Made by a program: the position numbers and the translations under genes. The notes under the pieces are model-generated. The model had not been told where the DNA came from. It ran no database searches and was given only the letters and a program-made list of their open reading frames with translations. Below are positions 58,532 to 64,000 of a stretch of DNA of 64,000 bases, piece by piece. Positions within the stretch are counted from its first letter, which is position 1. Each line of letters opens with the position of its first letter. The stretch comes from Mycolicibacterium rhodesiae JS60 (GTDB lineage: Bacteria; Actinomycetota; Actinomycetes; Mycobacteriales; Mycobacteriaceae): contig AGIQ01000006.1 in the NCBI GenBank assembly GCA_000230935.2, forward strand, positions 186,001-250,000. The letters run 5' to 3'.

Positions 58532-60807
58532 CGCTTCGGCCCGTTCGGCGGCGCCGGTGGCGGGCTCGGGGGTTGGTGGCGTCCATGTCCGCGCGGTTGC
58601 GGAGATGGCAGTGGCTGCTTCGGGGGGTCGGCGGTCGGTCCGTGGCCGCGGCTCAGCGGGGCGCCGGCACCCGTGGCCGGAGCCGGCGGCGGTGGCGGTG
58701 GCGGTGGGATGGCGGGGCTGTGGCCGGCGCGTTCGAACGGTGTTGGCGGCGCCGGCTGAGCGTCGTGCGCCGCAGGTGGCGGCGGCATCGTCGCGGGGCT
58801 CGGTGGTGCTGCATCGGGCAATACTCCCCCTGCTCCGGTGCGCGGCGGGGGCATCGGCGCGCTAGCGCCGCGGGACCCGTGACCGGTGTGCCCTCCAGAA
58901 GGCAGCGGCAGGCTCGGCTGGGTGGTGGGGCTGTTGTTCGGCGAGGGAGACGGGGTGGGCGGTGCGGTCGCGGCCATCGCGGAGGTGGCCGGCGGTGGGG
59001 ATCGACGAGCGCCGGCGGCGGCGTAGGCCGGGCCGTCGTCACTGCCGTTGGGGGCCATGTCATTTCCGCTGGTTGCGCCGTTGCCGGGTCCACCGGTGGG
59101 TGGTGTCGGCGAGGGGCCGGGGTCGGTCGGCGGGGCGGCTGCTGGCGGCTCGTCGGGCCCGTCCCCGGAGCCGTCGGCGTGCACGGCGGCGGCGATGTCG
59201 TCGATGCGTTGGTCGCGGCGGTCGTCGGAGTATTTTCGTGCGCCGCGGTCGAGGTTGCGCAGCATGTTTCGCTGGCCGCGCATGTGGGGTGCGACCAACT
59301 CCAAGGCTTGGGCGGCGGCCGGTGAGCGTTGGGCGATCTTGGCGCCGGCCATCGTGGCGCCGACGCCGATGGCTACGGCGCCGGTCTCGCGCAGGAACGA
59401 CGACGACTTCTCCTGCAGGATGTTCGTCGTCGGTGGCGGCGGGGACGCGCCGACGCTGTTGAGGACGCCGGCGGCGACGTTGGCGCTGGACTGCTTGAGC
59501 CCCTTGGAGACCCCGAAGATGAACCGGATCGCCACGACCATCAGCATCAGCGCGGAGATCATCGCGACGATGCCGTTGCCTTGCTGGCGAAAGATCACAG
59601 TGACGATTTCGCCGATGAAGATGGTCAAGGTGATGTAGGCGAACATCGCCACCGCCGAGAACATCATTGCGACGAAGTTGTTGACCAGCGATGCCTGCGG
59701 CGCGCCGGGGATGACGCCGATGGCGAAGCCCCACAACAGTTTGAAGGCGTTGGCTACGGCTCGGAAAAATTCCATGACGATGTGCAGGGACAGCACGACG
59801 CAGAACAGCGCGAAGATCCCGATGAAGACGATGAGCAATGCGCCGGTGCCGAGTTGGCCCGGGTTGGGGTTGTCGGCGGTGGCCTTCATGATCGCGGAGT
59901 CCGATGCCCCGCAGCTGCGGATGCCGTCCTTGATGCGGTCGGTGTCGCCAGAGGCGACGCCGGCGCTCCATGCGGCTGCGCAGCTCGGTGTGGAGTCGGG
60001 TTGGGCGGCGAAGTTCCACGTCTGCAGGGGGCGGCGGACGAAGGAGGTGGCCAGCGTCCCCTCGAGCCGGCTGATGGTGTCGCGGGTGTTGTCCATGCTG
60101 GCGACGGAGTTCGCGCCGAGGCTGACCGCGACGTTGCGGCCTTGTGCCAGTGGTCCGTCGTCGGATATGACCCAGGTGATCGGCGAGTAGATGAGTGCCC
60201 CGCCGATCATCGCGATGACGATCGCTGCGACGGCTTGGGACGCAGCGCGAGTTGTGTTGCCGCGCATGACGTTGAAGGCTACGAACAGTGCGGCGATGAG
60301 AGCGGCGATGGCGGCGACGCCCGGGATGATGTGGCCGGCGTAGTCCTGGGCGACGGTGGCGACCGGCCGCACGAGGTCGGGCAGGAACCCGAAGTTGATG
60401 ACGTAGGTGAGAAACCAGATCGCCACGCCGCCGATGACGACGAACAGGCCGGCTTCGGCTTCGAGCATGGTCGCCATGACGGCTTGGGATCCGAGGTCGA
60501 AGACGCTGCCATAGTCGGTGGAGATGGCGTACATCGACAGGGGTACGCCGTAGGAGTCCTTGACGCCTATGGCGTACAGCAGCGGGCTTTGGGGTCCGAA
60601 CACCGCGTGCGCTTCGGCGGGGAACGCCAACGCGACCGCGAAGAAGCACAGCTGCAGGAACAGGGGCAGCAGCGTGAAGCGGCGCAGCCAGGTCGCGGTG
60701 GCGAATGCCCAACCGCGGGCGAACATTTGGCCGGTCGCCGGGATGCACGGATCCCATCCCGCACCGAGGCGCCAGGCCGGGACCACGACGGCACCTGCGG
60801 TGCTCAC
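58528..60807 (-). CDS. VirB6/TrbL-like polytopic channel protein
   Basis: About 759 residues from GTG 60807, overlapping the virB4 stop (GTGA). A signal-like start (about 26-52) is followed by about six membrane segments: FVVIGGVAIWFLTYVINFGF, IAALIAALFVAF, VAAIVIAMIGGALIY, LLIVFIGIFALFCVVLSL, AVAMFAYITLTIFIGEIV and AMISALMLMVVAIRFIFG. The last 230 residues are Pro-rich and disordered. It should form part of the inner-membrane channel. Confidence 0.8.
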   Translation of the reverse strand: MSTAGAVVVPAWRLGAGWDPCIPATGQMFARGWAFATATWLRRFTLLPLFLQLCFFAVALAFPAEAHAVFGPQSPLLYAIGVKDSYGVPLSMYAISTDYGSVFDLGSQAVMATMLEAEAGLFVVIGGVAIWFLTYVINFGFLPDLVRPVATVAQDYAGHIIPGVAAIAALIAALFVAFNVMRGNTTRAASQAVAAIVIAMIGGALIYSPITWVISDDGPLAQGRNVAVSLGANSVASMDNTRDTISRLEGTLATSFVRRPLQTWNFAAQPDSTPSCAAAWSAGVASGDTDRIKDGIRSCGASDSAIMKATADNPNPGQLGTGALLIVFIGIFALFCVVLSLHIVMEFFRAVANAFKLLWGFAIGVIPGAPQASLVNNFVAMMFSAVAMFAYITLTIFIGEIVTVIFRQQGNGIVAMISALMLMVVAIRFIFGVSKGLKQSSANVAAGVLNSVGASPPPPTTNILQEKSSSFLRETGAVAIGVGATMAGAKIAQRSPAAAQALELVAPHMRGQRNMLRNLDRGARKYSDDRRDQRIDDIAAAVHADGSGDGPDEPPAAAPPTDPGPSPTPPTGGPGNGATSGNDMAPNGSDDGPAYAAAGARRSPPPATSAMAATAPPTPSPSPNNSPTTQPSLPLPSGGHTGHGSRGASAPMPPPRTGAGGVLPDAAPPSPATMPPPPAAHDAQPAPPTPFERAGHSPAIPPPPPPPPAPATGAGAPLSRGHGPTADPPKQPLPSPQPRGHGRHQPPSPPPAPPNGPKR

Positions 60808-63245
60808 ACCATCACCTTCTTGGGCGTGGTGGACACCGCCAGTTCGCGGTCGGCACGGGCGGGCCCGAGGATCTTGCCGCGCCCGATCCGGCCGCGCCCG
60901 TCGGCGATGAAGCACTCCCCGCGCCGGTTGGGGTCCACAATCTCCTTCTTGCCAACCGGCGGGGAGGTTTTCTCCCGCAGTTGCTTGATGAGGTACTGGT
61001 CGCGTTCGATGTCGACTCCGAGCCATTCGAGGGTGTTGGCTGCGGTGGTGGCGTCGCGGTGGCGGAACGCGAATCGGTTCGGGATGAGGTTGTGTGCCGC
61101 GGTGGCGTAGTCGGCCTTGGGGTCGTGGGAGGCCAGGATGATGCCGGCGGAGTGCTTGCGGCCGTCGCGGACGAACTCCTCGACGATCTGCTTGCCGACC
61201 GTGGTGGCGGTGAAGTGGTAGGCCTCGTCGACGACGAGGGCACCGAAGCGTCCGGGTTGAAGGAACTGTTCGCGGGCCAGCAGCCCGACAAGTTCGTAGA
61301 GGGCGTGGCCGAGCCGCTTGCGCCAGGGCAGGTTCGCGTAGGCGTGGGTGAGGGTCAGTTCGTCGACGGTGGGCAGCGCCAGGCCGTGGGTGCGCACGAC
61401 GGTGGCGGTGGCCGTCAGCGGCATCGGCTTGAGTCCGCGGTCGAACAGAACTGGCGCTTCCACGGCGTCCATGGAGCGCACCAGGGTGTGTTGGTCGTCG
61501 GCGTCGCGGCCGTGTCCGGTGGACGCCTGGGCGGCGAGGTGGTCACGGACATCGGCAAGAGACTTCAGATCGTGGTGTGCGCGGTATTCAGGCTTGAGTG
61601 CCTCGGCCATGAGTACCCCGGGTGAGGACACGACGGGGATGTTGAGCAGGGGCAGGATCGTGTCGAGGGTGATGCGGCGCGCCTTGTGCGGGTCGGCGAA
61701 CAGGCGCAGCGAGTCGAGGGTGTATCCGGGATTGTCGAGGTTGACCAATACCGAGCCGGGGATCGATTCGAGCAGGGGGACGTATTCGCCGCCGGGTGAG
61801 CGGTCGATGACGAGGAACTGGCCGAGCAAGTCGGCGATGATGCTGATCAGCGTCTTGGTGAAATAGCTCTTGCCGGCGCCGAGTTCGCCGGCCATCGCGA
61901 TCGCGGGGCTGATGTCGGAGAGCACCTTGTTGAGGAAGTTGAAGTGCAGCGGCTCGAAAAGCCCGGACAGCAGGTTCACCCCGATGACGGGTCCGGTGTC
62001 GTCGAGCAGGCGCGCGGTGGTGAACGGGACGAAGCCGGCCCAGTCCGGTGTCGGCATTTCGTGTTGGTAGTCGGTGAATACCTGGTTGGCGGGGGCGCCG
62101 GGGTTGAACATCATCCAGAACGCGCGTTGCGCGCCGCGGGGGGATTGCAGGCGGATGCCGAGGCGGCGGAACTTGGCTTGCAGCGTCCCGATGCTGCGCG
62201 CCAGGGCGGTGGGGCTGTCGGCGCCGACGGCGAGTGCGGTGGTGAAGGCGACTTCTTCGGCGTTCTCGTTGGAGGCCAGGCTGTCGTTGTGGGCGGCGAG
62301 GGTGTCGATCTTCTTGCGGATCTCTTGGACGTGGAAGCCCACCTGGTTGTCGCGTTCGCCGAGCTGGACGGCGAGCTTGCCGAGGACCTTCTCGTTGAGT
62401 TGCATCGCGGATTCGCGGTCGCGGCGGCGCACGCGCATGGCCCAGTCGACGCTGACGTCGGGGATGCCGTCGAGGATGGAGAGGAATTCGGAGTGGCCAG
62501 GAAAGGCCATCGCCGGCGGGAAGGCGATCGGGACGAGCATCGCTTGGTAGCTGTTGATGACGTTGCCGTCGTCGAGGCGCACCATCGCCTTGAGCATGGG
62601 GTCGAAGCTGCGGCGCCAGGACTTCTCGGTGCGGGCGCCCTCGTCGATGAGGCCGGGACGGAAGAACGGCGTGACCGGGATGGTGCTCGGTGAGGCGTTG
62701 GCCGGGTTCTGTGGGGCCATCTCGAGTGCGGCGCCGCGCATCAGGTTGTGGTTCCAGATGAAGGGCAGCAGTCCCTCGGGGACCGGCTCGAGGTGGAAGT
62801 TGCCTTCCGGGTCGAGGGTGGTCAGTTGTTCCTGCGCTGCGGCCAGCTGCGCGGTCTTGTCGTGGGGGGACGGTTCCCCGGTGGCGCTGTGCTTGGCGAC
62901 GGGGACGGTCAGTGTGTAGATCCGGGTGAGCGGCGCAATCTCGGCGATGCGCCGGTATCCGTCGAGGGTCTCCTTGATGTAGTCCGGGGTGCGGTTCAGA
63001 TCCACCTGGTCGAGTGAGCGGCTCATGACGTCGACGAGATCGAGCGGCGCTTGCAGGCTGAGGAGCAGGGAGTCGTTCGGGCAGTTGAGGATCAGCGATT
63101 CGTGCGCATCGGCGACGCCGTCCTTGTCCTCGGGTGGGCGCAGGCCGTAGTCGAGGGGTTCGACGAAGTACGTCGCCGTCACGGTTCCGTGGTGAGTCCA
63201 CTGAAGGTGGCGGTACTGCGCGGTGGTGGGCTTGCGCATTTTCAC
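60804..63245 (-). CDS. VirB4-like secretion ATPase
   Basis: 813 residues. The N-terminal VirB4 domain (SLDQVDLNRTPDY region onward) leads to Walker A GELGAGKSYFTKT (about 451), Walker B ALVVDEAYHF (about 668) and the motif GIILASHDP with Arg-rich end, as in type IV secretion ATPases. It powers substrate transfer or pilus-like assembly. It begins at GTG 63245 or ATG 63239; the Shine-Dalgarno (AGGAG) is far. Confidence 0.9.
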   Translation of the reverse strand: MKMRKPTTAQYRHLQWTHHGTVTATYFVEPLDYGLRPPEDKDGVADAHESLILNCPNDSLLLSLQAPLDLVDVMSRSLDQVDLNRTPDYIKETLDGYRRIAEIAPLTRIYTLTVPVAKHSATGEPSPHDKTAQLAAAQEQLTTLDPEGNFHLEPVPEGLLPFIWNHNLMRGAALEMAPQNPANASPSTIPVTPFFRPGLIDEGARTEKSWRRSFDPMLKAMVRLDDGNVINSYQAMLVPIAFPPAMAFPGHSEFLSILDGIPDVSVDWAMRVRRRDRESAMQLNEKVLGKLAVQLGERDNQVGFHVQEIRKKIDTLAAHNDSLASNENAEEVAFTTALAVGADSPTALARSIGTLQAKFRRLGIRLQSPRGAQRAFWMMFNPGAPANQVFTDYQHEMPTPDWAGFVPFTTARLLDDTGPVIGVNLLSGLFEPLHFNFLNKVLSDISPAIAMAGELGAGKSYFTKTLISIIADLLGQFLVIDRSPGGEYVPLLESIPGSVLVNLDNPGYTLDSLRLFADPHKARRITLDTILPLLNIPVVSSPGVLMAEALKPEYRAHHDLKSLADVRDHLAAQASTGHGRDADDQHTLVRSMDAVEAPVLFDRGLKPMPLTATATVVRTHGLALPTVDELTLTHAYANLPWRKRLGHALYELVGLLAREQFLQPGRFGALVVDEAYHFTATTVGKQIVEEFVRDGRKHSAGIILASHDPKADYATAAHNLIPNRFAFRHRDATTAANTLEWLGVDIERDQYLIKQLREKTSPPVGKKEIVDPNRRGECFIADGRGRIGRGKILGPARADRELAVSTTPKKVMV

Positions 63246-63272
63246 GGCGGGGCGTTGCTCCTGTGCGGTCGG

Positions 63273-63656
63273 TTAGTCGGTGTTGATGACGAAGGCCTGC
63301 GGGTTGCGCGCGACTTGGCGGTCGAGTTCTTCGGCGGCGACGACGGTGGGCTTGCGGTCGATGACGAGGGCGGCGGCGCGCAGCACCTTGCCGACGATCG
63401 GGACGCCGTCGTACTTGACGAAGCCGAGCGACACCGCCGCCACGCACGCGGCGACACCGCCGACGGCGAAGATCGCCAACGTGGGATAGGGCAGGACTAG
63501 GGCGGCGCCCATGGTGAGCACCAAGACGCCGATGAAGGCGACGATCTGCTCGATGGGGCGCGGGCCGCCCGGCAGTCGCCGGCCGCCGGGCAAGGTGCCG
63601 ACGTAGGTGCGGAAGCGGCGCCCCGAGGTCGCCACGCGGACCACGCGAACGCTCAC
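63273..63656 (-). CDS. VirB3/PrgI-like membrane protein
   Basis: 127 residues. Two adjacent hydrophobic segments (about 36-78) in a basic protein, with a C-terminal soluble helix. It lies directly before virB4, where VirB3- or PrgI-type proteins are encoded. The start overlaps the previous stop (ATGA). Family by position and topology. Confidence 0.65.
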   Translation of the reverse strand: MSVRVVRVATSGRRFRTYVGTLPGGRRLPGGPRPIEQIVAFIGVLVLTMGAALVLPYPTLAIFAVGGVAACVAAVSLGFVKYDGVPIVGKVLRAAALVIDRKPTVVAAEELDRQVARNPQAFVINTD

Positions 63657-63967
63657 GCCGGCGCACCGGGTTCAGCGGCGGGGATGCGCTCGTCGAGTGG
63701 TGCGACGAGCTGGTGCATGCCATACCCGCCGCCGCCGATCTGGCCGCCGGTGTTCTTGCCGGTCTCGATGAGTTGGGGCAGCAGCTGGAAGATTGCGGCG
63801 CCGGCGACGATCAGCAGCACCGCCTTGACGATCTGCGTGGGGTTGCGCCCGGCCTCCCCGAACAGGCTCTTGAAGAAGATGTAGAGCCCCCAGATGCCGA
63901 GTAGCACACCGCCGGCCCGGAAGCCGAGTGTGTAGATGTTGTTGAGCAGAACCTCGATGTCGGTCAT
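63653..63967 (-). CDS. VirB2/TrbC-like small membrane protein
   Basis: 104 residues with two hydrophobic segments (about 15-36 and 47-66) and a Gly-rich tail (GGQIGGGGYG). It is first in the operon, within the window, as pilin-like VirB2 proteins are. The last 33 bases of the window are upstream of it. Confidence 0.65.
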   Translation of the reverse strand: MTDIEVLLNNIYTLGFRAGGVLLGIWGLYIFFKSLFGEAGRNPTQIVKAVLLIVAGAAIFQLLPQLIETGKNTGGQIGGGGYGMHQLVAPLDERIPAAEPGAPA

Positions 63968-64000
63968 CGCGGCATTCCCTTCAGTGCGTGATCACTTGGG

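Noticed and set aside
60808..61026. Upstream extension of the VirB6-like gene
   Set aside because: It overlaps the virB4 end and lacks a start site; GTG 60807 overlaps the virB4 stop as expected.

Overview
The window is high-GC actinobacterial DNA that reads as part of a large conjugative plasmid (or integrative conjugative element) of a Mycobacterium or Mycolicibacterium. Support comes from a GjpA-type secreted protein, a ribosomal S8 copy very close to the mycobacterial protein, DUF2637 and DUF2510 membrane proteins, ESX-substrate-like proteins and an actinobacterial-type VirB4/FtsK-like transfer operon. I see no relaxase, Rep or ParA gene, no rRNA, no tRNA and no CRISPR array, so replication and DNA processing must be encoded outside the window.

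Layout. 0.1-7.7 kb (mostly minus strand): a secreted HNH nuclease, a DUF2637 membrane protein and a block of Pro/Gln/Ser-rich, ESX-like proteins. 7.8-45 kb: an accessory region of short cassettes, rich in toxin-antitoxin and conflict genes. These are a PIN protein with an XRE-ImmA/IrrE protein, two ADP-ribosylglycohydrolases and an ADP-ribosyltransferase, a VbhA-like antitoxin with Fic, AbiEi/AbiEii, HipB/HipA, an ArdC-metallopeptidase, a TnpB gene with a coupled Cys-rich ORF, and many small unknowns. A gjpA-like gene is split by a 1,299-bp IS3-family element with a 3-bp target duplication. A plasmid copy of ribosomal protein S8 carries a 104-residue N-terminal extension. 45.2-64 kb: one long minus-strand operon of overlapping genes for conjugative secretion. 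It runs from VirB2- and VirB3-like proteins, VirB4 and a VirB6-like channel protein through a degenerate NlpC/P60 protein, a transglycosylase and an FtsK/TcpA-type coupling ATPase. It continues with an M15-like hydrolase, several ESX-like substrates, a YbaB-like protein and a BTAD protein, and ends with a secreted trypsin-like protease.

Three observations stand out. (1) A 25-nt asymmetric motif (GGGGACGTGTCATC, six variable bases, GGTCA) occurs about 16 times, almost always at gene borders, only between 0.9 and 45.2 kb. Its GGTCA end normally faces a gene start or end and three times contains the stop codon. (2) Three unrelated conflict proteins (ADP-ribosyltransferase, AbiEii-type toxin, ArdC-metallopeptidase) begin with the same roughly 19-residue N-terminus containing two cysteines and GGP[RK]RCS. 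This looks like a shared sorting or delivery tag, possibly for export through the conjugation apparatus. (3) The S8 fusion is an unusual cargo gene that could act on ribosomes or on S8 autoregulation.

Functions given below come from motifs read by eye. No database search was possible, so family names for the less conserved genes are provisional.
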